11,965 nt of DNA from Chloroflexia bacterium (lineage in GTDB: Bacteria > Chloroflexota > Chloroflexia > Thermomicrobiales > UBA6265), in the NCBI GenBank assembly GCA_013698305.1, contig JACCVC010000130.1, positions 1 to 11,965 on the forward strand, in the 5' to 3' direction. The position numbers and the translations under genes are program-made. Below are positions 1 to 8,662 of the stretch, piece after piece; within the stretch, counting starts at the first letter, position 1, and every line of letters starts with the position of its first letter. Under the pieces are notes generated by a model that was not told the DNA's origin, did not search any database, and saw nothing but the letters and a program-made list of their open reading frames with translations.

Positions 1-348
1 ATAGCGCTCGTGGATCTGGTCGTGAGCGATGTCGAGTTGCTCAAAGCGGGACTTCCAGAAGGCGAGGCTGTCGTCGGTGGTAACCCGGAAGGCGATCTCG
101 GTGATCTCGCCGGAGCCGGGATGGTTGCGCCCGGAACTCGGAATCTCGAAAAAGGTGAGGTCGGTCCCGGCGCTGCCGGCGGCGTCGGAGAAGAAGAGGT
201 GATAGACCGAGACATCGTCCTGGTTGACCGACTTCTTGATGATGCGCATGCCGAGCGCCTGGGTGTAGAAATCGACGGCGCCCTGGGCGTCGGCGGTGAT
301 GGCGCTGACGTGATGCAGGCCGGTGATCGGGGTGGTGGGTTGTTGCAT
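1..348 (-). CDS. Ring-cleaving dioxygenase, VOC/glyoxalase fold (MhqO-like), 3' part outside window
   Basis: The first 116 codons are present; the rest lies beyond the left edge. The N-terminus reads MQQPTTPITGLHHVSAIT, followed by a QGAVDFYTQALGMRIIKKS segment. This is the beta-alpha-beta-beta start of a vicinal-oxygen-chelate domain. In that family the His of the GLHHV motif (residues 12-13) supplies a metal ligand. The continuation, with VNQDDVSVYHLFF and the acidic TDLTFFEIP strand, matches the family called ring-cleaving dioxygenase or hydroquinone-specific dioxygenase (MhqO-like). These are cytosolic metal-dependent enzymes that open hydroxylated aromatic rings. The ATG at 348 is preceded on the minus strand by AAGGAA about 6-7 bases upstream, which supports this start. 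It lies 112 bases downstream of a MarR regulator on the same strand, so it probably belongs to that regulator's operon. The aromatic substrate cannot be read from the sequence. Confidence in the family is good, in MhqO orthology moderate. Confidence 0.85.
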   Translation of the reverse strand, partial: MQQPTTPITGLHHVSAITADAQGAVDFYTQALGMRIIKKSVNQDDVSVYHLFFSDAAGSAGTDLTFFEIPSSGRNHPGSGEITEIAFRVTTDDSLAFWKSRFEQLDIAHDQIHERY

Positions 349-367
349 GTGGTGTTCCTTGCCTGGC

Positions 368-388
368 GGACCGACACAGGGTCTGTCC
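368..388. repeat. Dispersed palindromic repeat, copy A
   Basis: GGAC-C-GAC, loop ACAGG, then GTC-T-GTCC: an imperfect hairpin with one mismatch. It shares the 11-mer CACAGGGTCTG with copies near 1143 and 5164. After it comes CCTTACGATTC, resembling the CCTACGCGATTC that follows the third copy. It sits in the leader of the dioxygenase gene, about 20 bases upstream of its start codon, so in the mRNA it would fold close to the ribosome binding site. Confidence 0.6.
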
Positions 389-460
389 TTACGATTCAGG
401 TTGGTTGGACGAGCCGATACTTCGCGGTGCTCAGCACAGTCTGCGGGTCGGCACTAGGTG

Positions 461-925
461 TCAGGCGGTATCAAGGCCGCGTTCGAGCTTGCGCAGGAGG
501 GTGAGCAGGGTCCGTTGCTCGTCGTCGTCCAATGCGGACATCGATCTGGAGATCTCGCTGATGTGCCGCTCCATGGCTCGTTCGCGAATCTCCCGGCCCG
601 TGCTGGTGAGGTAGACGCGATTGGCCCGACCCTCCTTCTGCCGCCGGAGCAGGCCATCGCGCTCGAGCGAATCGAGCAACTGGCAGATGTTGCCCTTGGT
701 GACGAGCAGGGCGTCGGCAAGCTCCTGCTGGGTCGCGCCCTCGTGCAGCCCGGCGTGGTTGACGACATCGAATCTGCCGACGGAGAGGCTCAACTCGCGG
801 AGCCGATCGCTCGACTGGCGGTCAATCCGGTGAAAGACACGCATGAGCCGTACCCAGGTTCGCACCGGGAGTGGCAGTTCATGACGGCGCTGCGTGGTAG
901 GTGATGATGGCGTTGCTTCGCTCAC
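461..925 (-). CDS. MarR-family transcriptional regulator
   Basis: 154 residues, the usual MarR length. After an N-terminal dimerisation helix region (about 15-60) comes the winged helix-turn-helix: GATQQELADALLVTKGNICQ (63-82) holds the helix-turn-helix. The recognition helix runs on as LLDSLERDGLLRR, and the wing has GRANRVYLTSTG (99-110). The C-terminal helix rich in Arg and Leu completes the dimer interface. MarR proteins bind palindromes as dimers and are usually released by phenolic or quinone ligands or by Cys oxidation; this one has one Cys (C81). The start is GTG at 925, with AGGAAGG about 10 bases upstream. The gene lies upstream of a ring-cleaving dioxygenase on the same strand, an arrangement like the quinone-responsive MhqR system of Bacillus; that parallel is inference. 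A palindrome spans its promoter (955-972), suggesting autorepression. Confidence 0.93.
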   Translation of the reverse strand: MSEATPSSPTTQRRHELPLPVRTWVRLMRVFHRIDRQSSDRLRELSLSVGRFDVVNHAGLHEGATQQELADALLVTKGNICQLLDSLERDGLLRRQKEGRANRVYLTSTGREIRERAMERHISEISRSMSALDDDEQRTLLTLLRKLERGLDTA

Positions 926-954
926 TGGTCCGCTATCCTTCCTCGTACTTGTTA

Positions 955-972
955 CAGTTTAGTGGTAAACTG
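955..972. promoter_or_regulatory. Perfect inverted repeat, likely MarR operator
   Basis: CAGTTTA-GTGG-TAAACTG: two 7-base arms that are exact reverse complements, separated by 4 bases. Length and symmetry fit a MarR dimer site. It covers the -10 hexamer and part of the spacer of the minus-strand promoter feeding the marR gene 30 bases downstream, so binding would block RNA polymerase. The palindrome is seen directly; the binding protein is inferred from proximity. Confidence 0.7.
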
Positions 973-984
973 AACCAGGGTCAA
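956..984 (-). promoter_or_regulatory. Sigma-70-type promoter of the marR-dioxygenase unit
   Basis: On the minus strand, TTGACC (984-979) matches the -35 consensus at 5 of 6 positions. After exactly 17 bases comes TAAACT (961-956), matching the -10 consensus at 4 of 6. Transcription would start near 949, giving a leader of about 25 bases with the AGGAAGG ribosome site of marR. The inverted repeat at 955-972 overlaps the -10 box. Confidence 0.65.
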
Positions 985-1142
985 GTTTGATGGATACGAG
1001 TTAGATTGGCTGGCGAGGAGGGCAATGTCGTGACCGCCACATTGATCAACGCAGGCTTCGGGCCTACCTAAATCGAATCGCATGGAGATTGACGCGTAGT
1101 GGTCGATCCTGTATCGGCCTGACCTTGCGATTCATCGCCTTT

Positions 1143-1161
1143 GGCAGACACAGGGTCTGCC
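1143..1161. repeat. Dispersed palindromic repeat, copy B
   Basis: GGCAGAC-ACAGG-GTCTGCC: a perfect 7-base-pair hairpin with a 5-base loop, the best-formed copy of the family. It is intergenic and in the same orientation as the other two copies. It lies about 85 bases past the stop codon of the minus-strand hypothetical gene, so it could stabilise or end that transcript. It lacks a T-tract, so it is not a classic intrinsic terminator. Confidence 0.7.
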
Positions 1162-1173
1162 GCTGCGTTTTCG

Positions 1174-1189
1174 TGGCGTTGAAACGCCA
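1174..1189. repeat. Short perfect inverted repeat TGGCGTT-GA-AACGCCA
   Basis: Two exact 7-base complementary arms around a 2-base centre, 12 bases from repeat copy B and about 55 bases downstream of the minus-strand hypothetical gene's stop codon. The tiny centre favours a protein-binding site over an RNA hairpin, but a transcript-end role together with copy B is also possible. No T-tract follows on either strand. Confidence 0.5.
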
Positions 1190-1244
1190 TTCAACCAGCC
1201 TGCATACCGCCGGGATTTGGACTTCCCCGATCGTAGCGTGGTGT

Positions 1245-1886
1245 CTATCTCGACGGCGTGGTTTCGGTGAGGTCGATCTCGAGGACGCCGGGGCGCTCGG
1301 TGAGAACTGTGCGGTTCCGCTCGGGTTCCCAATCAGCGAAGGCGGCGGACGCCAGCGGCACATCACCTTCGACGGTAATTCGGAGCAGGCCCTCGGCGAG
1401 TTCGCGCACGTCGGCGCGGCTGACGCCCGGCTGGCTGTCGAGGTGGGCCTGGGCGGATCGGGCCATTGCCGGGGATCCAATGTTGTGGATCAGCACGTCG
1501 GTGCGGGTCGATCCCCCCATGGTCGGCTCCTCTGTCTCGGAGGCGCCTGGCGGAAGGTCGGATGTTGCGGGGTCGGGTCCGATGCCTTTAAAGGAAGGCG
1601 GGGTAGCGATCTTGCCCTGGAGATCGTCGAGCGCGGCGACCGCGCTGGCAAGATGGGCACGAATTGATTCGAGCGATGAGGCGATCTCGGGTTCGATCGT
1701 GATCGAGGCGGCGCGCATGCGGCTGGCCTCAGCGAGCAGCGCTTCGGATCGAGCGGCATTGTCCGCCATCACCTGTTCGAACCCGGCGTACTGGCGAAGC
1801 TGTTCCTGCGCCTGACGCAGGAACTCCCGCAACACCGCCGGATCATCGGATTCGGAAAGGAGGGATTCGATTGGCCTCGTGGTCAT
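1245..1886 (-). CDS. Hypothetical protein: coiled coil plus HMA-like C-terminal domain
   Basis: 213 residues; not a named family that I recognise. Residues about 15-92 are helical with heptad-like spacing (DDPAVLREFLRQAQEQLRQY, then a long Ala/Leu/Glu run), so a coiled coil is likely. A Pro/Gly/Glu-rich linker covers about 94-126. Residues about 129-177 (TDVLIHNIGSPAMARSAQAH, PGVSRADVREL, LLRITVEGD) follow the beta-alpha-beta-beta pattern of heavy-metal-associated/ferredoxin-like domains with the typical 'PGV..A.V' turn, but lack the CxxC metal site. Such CxxC-less domains are probably protein- or ligand-binding modules. No signal peptide or membrane segment is visible, so it is probably cytosolic. 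I chose the ATG at 1886 because GAAAGGA lies 8 bases before it; the frame stays open upstream to 1949 without a comparable site. It is transcribed away from lon. Confidence 0.7.
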   Translation of the reverse strand: MTTRPIESLLSESDDPAVLREFLRQAQEQLRQYAGFEQVMADNAARSEALLAEASRMRAASITIEPEIASSLESIRAHLASAVAALDDLQGKIATPPSFKGIGPDPATSDLPPGASETEEPTMGGSTRTDVLIHNIGSPAMARSAQAHLDSQPGVSRADVRELAEGLLRITVEGDVPLASAAFADWEPERNRTVLTERPGVLEIDLTETTPSR

Positions 1887-2314
1887 CGGATGGGTCCTTT
1901 CGCGGATGGCGGGTTTGGGAAAGGTCGTCATTCTCGTAGATGCACACAATCACCGAAAGCGCTGCTCCGGAGTGTAGCCTCATCGAGTGTGGCACGGCGA
2001 GTTAACACCTTCGCGCACTGTCTCAAGGTTGCACGAAACGGTACACTATTGGGATGGGAAGAACCGACCATCCGGCCGCTGACGATTCGACAGGCAATGC
2101 GGTTTCTGAACAGCAGTAGTCCCAGGATCGTCGAAGGATTGGCTCTGATAGCTCGTTCTTGCCACCCTCCCGCAATCAACATGGTCCCAATGGACGATAC
2201 ACGGAGCAACTCCATAGAAATGCGCATGAGCCGCGAGCCTGACGCAATTGCAGGTCAGGAACCGTGTCGGGCAGCTTTGACACGCATCGTATTGGAAAGT
2301 GAGTTACATCACCC
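1887..2314. other. Divergent intergenic region upstream of lon
   Basis: 428 bases between the divergent hypothetical gene and lon. Its base composition is less GC-rich than its flanks. I see no CIRCE (TTAGCACTC-N9-GAGTGCTAA) or HAIR-type heat-shock operator. A perfect -35-like TTGACA lies at 2277-2282, but no good -10 hexamer follows at 16-18 bases. A TACACT hexamer near 2043 lacks a matching -35. A 21-codon frame beginning ATGGGAAGAACC just after it has no ribosome site. The lon promoter must be here but I cannot place it. Confidence 0.5.
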
Positions 2315-5095
<2,781 letters not shown>

Positions 5096-5119
5096 TGGCC
5101 CCTGCCTGACATTCACCGA

Positions 5120-5184
5120 GGGGCAGACTTTGTATCATCCTGCGGTACGGTGACGACCACACCGGCAGGCACAGGGTCTGCCCC
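5120..5184. repeat. Dispersed palindromic repeat, copy C (extended), between convergent genes
   Basis: A compact hairpin GGCAGGC-ACAGG-GTCTGCC (5164-5182, one G-T mismatch) matches copies A and B. In addition GGGGCAGAC (5120-5128) is an exact 9-base complement of GTCTGCCCC (5176-5184), so two alternative foldings compete: a short stem or a long stem-loop of 65 bases. It fills the spacer between the 3' ends of lon and the methyltransferase gene, where a two-way transcript-end structure would be useful. There is no T-tract to prove that role. Confidence 0.65.
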
Positions 5185-5197
5185 TACGCGATTCGAC

Positions 5198-5812
5198 CTA
5201 TTTCGGGTCTTGGTAGTCGTCAGGTTTGCGGGCGCGAAGGTAGGCGATGGAGGCGTCGTCGCCATCCCGGTAGGCATCGTCCTGGATCATGTGCCGGATC
5301 GTGCGGGATTCCGAGACCTCGATTATGAGACCGGGCACCATCGACGCGAGATCGGACGGCGAGGGGAAATCATCGGGATCGAGACCCCACCGCTCCGCCA
5401 TCGAGTGGTCCCACTCCACGGCGATCAGGGTGCCGCCGGGACGCAGCGCCCGGATGGCGGTGCGGATCACCTTGTGTGAGTCTGCTCCACCTGGGAGCGC
5501 GTAGGTGCTGTAGACGAGATCGTAGTGCTGGTCTGGTTCCCAGGTGGTGGTGTCGTCGGCGATGAACCGCGCCGGCAGATTCTGGTCCTCGGCGGCGGCG
5601 TTGGCGATGCGAATCGCGTGGGAGGAGATGTCGACGCCTGTCACTCTCCAGCCCAATCGGGCCAGCATGAGCGCGTGAGAGCCGATGCCGCAGCCGAGGT
5701 CGAGAGCGGCGCCAAGTGTGAGATTTTCGACGGCGCGGGCAATCACCACGTCGCGCACCATCACGTTGCCGGGATCGTCACAGGATGAAGGAGCACCGGT
5801 CACTATAGACAT
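5198..5812 (-). CDS. Class I SAM-dependent methyltransferase
   Basis: 204 residues with a Rossmann-type SAM-binding fold. Motif I is LDLGCGIGSHALMLARLG (37-54), with the acidic residue ending the next strand in VTGVDISSHAI (D61). The DLVYSTYALP segment corresponds to motif II and ALRPGGTLIAVEW to motif III. No membrane segment or signal peptide is visible, so it is cytosolic. The sequence resembles the broad TehB/Methyltransf_25 group; the substrate cannot be told. ATG at 5812 is chosen because AGGAT lies about 9 bases upstream and the SAM fold begins about 30 residues later. The frame remains open upstream to 5896, but that extension is rich in Arg and looks non-coding. The gene is monocistronic and convergent with lon. 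Confidence 0.88.
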   Translation of the reverse strand: MSIVTGAPSSCDDPGNVMVRDVVIARAVENLTLGAALDLGCGIGSHALMLARLGWRVTGVDISSHAIRIANAAAEDQNLPARFIADDTTTWEPDQHYDLVYSTYALPGGADSHKVIRTAIRALRPGGTLIAVEWDHSMAERWGLDPDDFPSPSDLASMVPGLIIEVSESRTIRHMIQDDAYRDGDDASIAYLRARKPDDYQDPK

Positions 5813-5912
5813 CTCTCCACTATCCTGCGGCCAAACGGGTGCGGGCTTCGCACGTTGTCGATCCCGGCGAGTATGCCATAGCAGTAGTCCAGTCACTGCT
5901 CAACAACGTCCG

Positions 5913-6330
5913 GTGATCGTGGGATTTGGCGGAACACCCGGTCGCGAATGGCGTCGTCGGTGCGTAGCGCCAGCGAGGTGGCCCGCTCGGCGGCAAGAAC
6001 GACGATTGCTGTTCGCGGAACGACGAGCGCCTCGACCATATCCACCTCCATCCCAATTGTGCGACACCGCGCTCGCCCGGTTGTCCGCAGAACGCCGCGA
6101 TGGCGGCCTCAAGAGAATATCAAGTGGCGGATGATCGTTGCGTCTTCAGGTTCGGTTGCATCGCCGTTCCAAAGCAGCCTTTCCGGCGTTCTTGCGGTCG
6201 GGAATGTCCGCGGCGGCTCCGTCAAGCCCGTGGCCTCGGTGGTCGGAGAGGGGTCGGTCGTGGTCCAGGCCGTGCATGCCTCCCTCACCAAATGGGCAGG
6301 TGCGTCGTTCGAACACGCCCTATTACCATA
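5913..6330 (+). pseudogene. Possible scrambled remnant of an NADPH-dependent FMN reductase
   Basis: The 568 bases between the methyltransferase and DUF5996 genes (5813-6380) hold no intact gene, yet fragments in three successive plus-strand frames look like pieces of one flavodoxin-fold reductase. VIVGFGGTPGRE (5913-5948) resembles the first strand and phosphate loop. SSVRSASEVARSAARTT, starting about 5954 in a second frame, resembles the Ser-rich loop and first helix. ERLDHIHLHP, at about 6025 in the third frame, resembles the 'dLplYdP' segment. MIVASSG and SLSGVL (about 6130-6195) resemble the 'iiaSPgYhgS.sGvlKN' region. At least three indels would be needed, and no start or ribosome site is visible. 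This is pattern recognition only; chance resemblance is quite possible. The flanks 5813-5912 and 6331-6380 show only the upstream regions of the neighbouring genes. Confidence 0.3.
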
Positions 6331-6380
6331 GTGCGCAAAGACGCGGATCACCTCAGTATGTGTACAGGAGGGATTCCTCG

Positions 6381-7307
6381 ATGCCGAGACAACCGTCCGA
6401 GGTCTGGCCACCATTGCCGTTCGACGCCTGGAGGGACACGCAGGCGACGCTCCACCGGTGGACACAGGTGGTCGGCAAGGTCAAGCTGGCGACCACCCCG
6501 TTCCAGAACGAGTGGTGGAACGTTGCGTTCTCTGTGACCTCTACGGGAATCACCACCGGATTGATGCCGTATGGCAATGAAGCGTTTTCCATCGACTTTG
6601 ACTTCGTCGACCATAACCTCTACGTCCGCGTCAGCGACGGGCAAACGAAGACGATGTCACTGCTCCCGCGCTCGGTCGCGGAGTTTTACGCAGAAATCTT
6701 CGCTGTGCTCGGCTCGCTCGGAATCGATGTGTCGATCAATCCGCTGCCCGTAGAAATCGTCGATCCGGTTGAGTTCCATATGGATCATGAGAACGAGTCC
6801 TACGACGCAGACGCTGTTCATCGCTGGTGGCGCATCCAGATGCAGACGGCGAAAGTCATGCAACGGTATCAAACCCCCTTCGGTGGCAAGAGCAGCCCCG
6901 TGATGTTCTTCTGGGGTTCGTTCGACCTTGCGGTCGTTCGCTTTTCCGGGCGACCGGCTTCGCTCCCCGAGGATGCACCGAACTTCATGCAATTCGCCGA
7001 GGATCAGGAAAATTTCGCGGTTGGCTTCTGGCCGGGAAATGACAACTATGCCGGTATTCCGCTCGGCGAGCCAGGATTCAACGCCTATATCTTTCCGGAG
7101 CCGGATGGCTTCAAGGAGGCAACGGTGCGACCGGACGCTGCCTACTACCATGACCGGCTAGGACAATTCATCCTCCCGTTCGAGGCGGCGCGTCACATGT
7201 CCAACCCCGGTGAGACGATCCTGAGCTTCTACCAGAGCGTTTACGAAGCTGCGGCGACGCTCGCCTATTGGGATCGGGCGGCACTGGAACTGGATCGCAT
7301 TCCATGA
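6381..7307 (+). CDS. DUF5996 family protein, function unknown
   Basis: 308 residues matching what I recall of the DUF5996 family. The N-terminal signature is WPPLPFDAWRDTQATLHRWT (10-29), then QVVGKVKLATTP, the Trp-rich NEWWNVAFSVTSTGITTG, and FSIDFDFVDHNL. A C-terminal segment with FYQSVYEAAATLAYWDRAALE closes the protein. The many Trp, Tyr and Phe residues and the absence of long hydrophobic helices suggest a soluble protein. No catalytic motif is evident and no function is assigned to the family. The ATG at 6381 has AGGAGG 9 bases upstream. The frame runs open back to 6138, but that extension has no ribosome site and different composition. The stop codon is 16 bases before the start of the ZnF-UBP gene, so the two are probably co-transcribed. 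Confidence 0.85.
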   Translation: MPRQPSEVWPPLPFDAWRDTQATLHRWTQVVGKVKLATTPFQNEWWNVAFSVTSTGITTGLMPYGNEAFSIDFDFVDHNLYVRVSDGQTKTMSLLPRSVAEFYAEIFAVLGSLGIDVSINPLPVEIVDPVEFHMDHENESYDADAVHRWWRIQMQTAKVMQRYQTPFGGKSSPVMFFWGSFDLAVVRFSGRPASLPEDAPNFMQFAEDQENFAVGFWPGNDNYAGIPLGEPGFNAYIFPEPDGFKEATVRPDAAYYHDRLGQFILPFEAARHMSNPGETILSFYQSVYEAAATLAYWDRAALELDRIP

Positions 7308-7323
7308 CCAAAGGAGGCAAGTG

Positions 7324-7593
7324 ATGGCAGGGCAATGCACCCATCTCGACCAGATTCGCAACGTCACGCCGAGCGCGCAAGGATGCGAGGAGTGCCTACA
7401 GCAGGGGGACACCTGGATTCACCTCCGTGAGTGCCTGATTTGCGGCCATGTTGGCTGTTGTGACTCCTCTAGGAACAGGCATGCCACCAAACATTTTCAC
7501 GCCACTCAACATCCGCTCATCCGCTCGTTCGAGCGAGGCGAGAATTGGATGTTCTGCTACATCGACCAGATCACCATGGAGCCATCGCCGTAG
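7324..7593 (+). CDS. UBP-type zinc-finger protein
   Basis: 89 residues, essentially one ZnF-UBP domain. Likely zinc ligands are C5 and H7 (QCTH), C21 and C24 (CEEC), C37 and C40 (CLIC), C45, H53, H57 and H63. The GHVGC, RHATKHFHATQHPL and ENWMFCYID segments are typical. In eukaryotes this fold binds the free C-terminus of ubiquitin. In bacteria it occurs as small stand-alone proteins or, as I recall, fused to antiporters and flavoproteins, with unknown role. ATG at 7324 has AAAGGAGG 6 bases before it; GTG at 7321 would add one residue. The gene is 16 bases downstream of the DUF5996 gene and 82 bases upstream of the antiporter fusion, so it may belong to the same transcript. The link to ion transport is inference from context. 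Confidence 0.9.
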   Translation: MAGQCTHLDQIRNVTPSAQGCEECLQQGDTWIHLRECLICGHVGCCDSSRNRHATKHFHATQHPLIRSFERGENWMFCYIDQITMEPSP

Positions 7594-7675
7594 CGATTTT
7601 AAAAGAAACTCGTGATGGCGCAGCGAACCGTGAAGGCCGCCACAGTGGCAATTTATCTTCGACTCAGGATGGCAC

Positions 7676-8662
7676 ATGGATGCATCACCGCATGTTGAAG
7701 AGCGCGACGACGGTGTGACGCTCAGCGTCACTCGCACCCCGCTGCCCGGTCGGGAAGGGGAGTTCGAGAAGTATCTGCATGGCATTACCGAGGCAGCGTC
7801 ACGTTTCCCTGGTCATCTCGGCGCGCAGATCTTCTGGCCGGCTCGCGGGCAACGACAGTACCGGGTTGTGTTCAGGTTCGACCGGGAGAGCAACCTCCGG
7901 CGGTGGGAGAAATCGGAAGAACGACAAGCATGGTCCGTACGTGGCGATGAGTTGGCCGAGAACTCGCCCCAGACCATGAATATCACCGGAACCGCCCAGG
8001 AGCGTGCCCTGGCCTTGGCCTTGACGCCGCTTGAGGGGTTTGTTCGCACCAGCGTTTCCGGGGTAGGGCTTCTTCTGCTCGGAACCGTACTGGCGTTGGT
8101 GCTGGCGAATACGCCGCTTTCAGAAGCATACGAGCGTTTCTGGCAGACCGATCTGACCATCGGCACGGAGCAGTTCGGGATCACCGAATCGCTGCGGCAT
8201 TGGGTCAACGATGGACCGATGGCGCTTTTTTTCTTCATCGTCGGCCTCGAGATCAAGCGCGAGGTGCTGGTCGGTGAAATGCGCTATCCCCGCCAGCCGG
8301 CGCTGGCGATCGCCGCCGCTCTCGGAGGCGTTGTGGTACCGGCGCTCATCTACGCCGGAGTGAACCTTGTCGGCGCGGGCGGCGAGGTAGAGGGCTGGGG
8401 TATCCCCATGGCGACCGATACGGCCTTCGCCTTGGGAATCGTGACCCTGCTGGGAAGCCGGGTACGGCCCCTCCTCCTCGTCTTCCTGACCGCGTTCGCC
8501 ATCGTCGACGACATCCTGGCGGTTCTGGTCATTGCCATCTTCTACACGGAGTCGATCTCCTGGCCCGCGCTCGGCATGGCCGCCGTGCTGCTTGGGGCGC
8601 TCGCGCTGGCAAACGTTGCCGGCGCTCAGCGATGGGGCCAACATATGCCGTGCTGGGGTTAG
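7676..8662 (+). CDS. nhaA: ABM domain fused to Na+/H+ antiporter NhaA, N-terminal part (frameshifted)
   Basis: Residues about 12-98 form an antibiotic-biosynthesis-monooxygenase (ABM, dimeric alpha/beta barrel) domain: VTRTPLPGREGEFEKYLHG, EAASRFPGHLGAQI and YRVVFRFDRESNLRRWEKS, with H47 and W77 at usual conserved positions. From about residue 118 the same frame continues as NhaA, the inner-membrane electrogenic Na+/H+ antiporter. It includes the GVGLLLLGTVLALVLANTPL helix, FFFIVGLEIKREVLVGEM, the MATDTAFALGIVTLLGSR helix and the ion-binding Asp pair D278-D279 in AIVDDILAVLVIAIFY. ATG at 7676 has AGGA 6 bases upstream; no separate NhaA start with a ribosome site is visible, so the fusion looks genuine. 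The frame leaves NhaA homology at about 8638 and ends at a TAG at 8660-8662. The remainder is in the -1 frame. Confidence 0.9.
   Translation: MDASPHVEERDDGVTLSVTRTPLPGREGEFEKYLHGITEAASRFPGHLGAQIFWPARGQRQYRVVFRFDRESNLRRWEKSEERQAWSVRGDELAENSPQTMNITGTAQERALALALTPLEGFVRTSVSGVGLLLLGTVLALVLANTPLSEAYERFWQTDLTIGTEQFGITESLRHWVNDGPMALFFFIVGLEIKREVLVGEMRYPRQPALAIAAALGGVVVPALIYAGVNLVGAGGEVEGWGIPMATDTAFALGIVTLLGSRVRPLLLVFLTAFAIVDDILAVLVIAIFYTESISWPALGMAAVLLGALALANVAGAQRWGQHMPCWG

Larger units (their letters stand above)
926..1244. other. Non-coding region between marR and the hypothetical gene
   Basis: No convincing gene. From left to right it holds the marR ribosome site, promoter and operator (926-984), a 13-codon open frame with a strong ribosome-site-like GAGGAGGG (1030-1071, see findings), and two perfect hairpins at 1143-1161 and 1174-1189. 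The rest (about 1072-1142 and 1190-1244) shows nothing I can interpret. Confidence 0.6.

Noticed and set aside
2277..2282. TTGACA as the lon -35 box
   Set aside because: A perfect hexamer, but no acceptable -10 lies 16-18 bases downstream; the nearest candidate (TTACAT) is 21 bases away.
5096..5197. Classic rho-independent terminator between lon and the methyltransferase
   Set aside because: Strong hairpins exist but no T-tract follows on either strand, so I report it as a repeat and not as a terminator.
8630..8645. Programmed -1 frameshift in nhaA
   Set aside because: There is no X-XXY-YYZ slippery heptamer in the correct phase and no obvious downstream pseudoknot; a simple G-run deletion explains the data.
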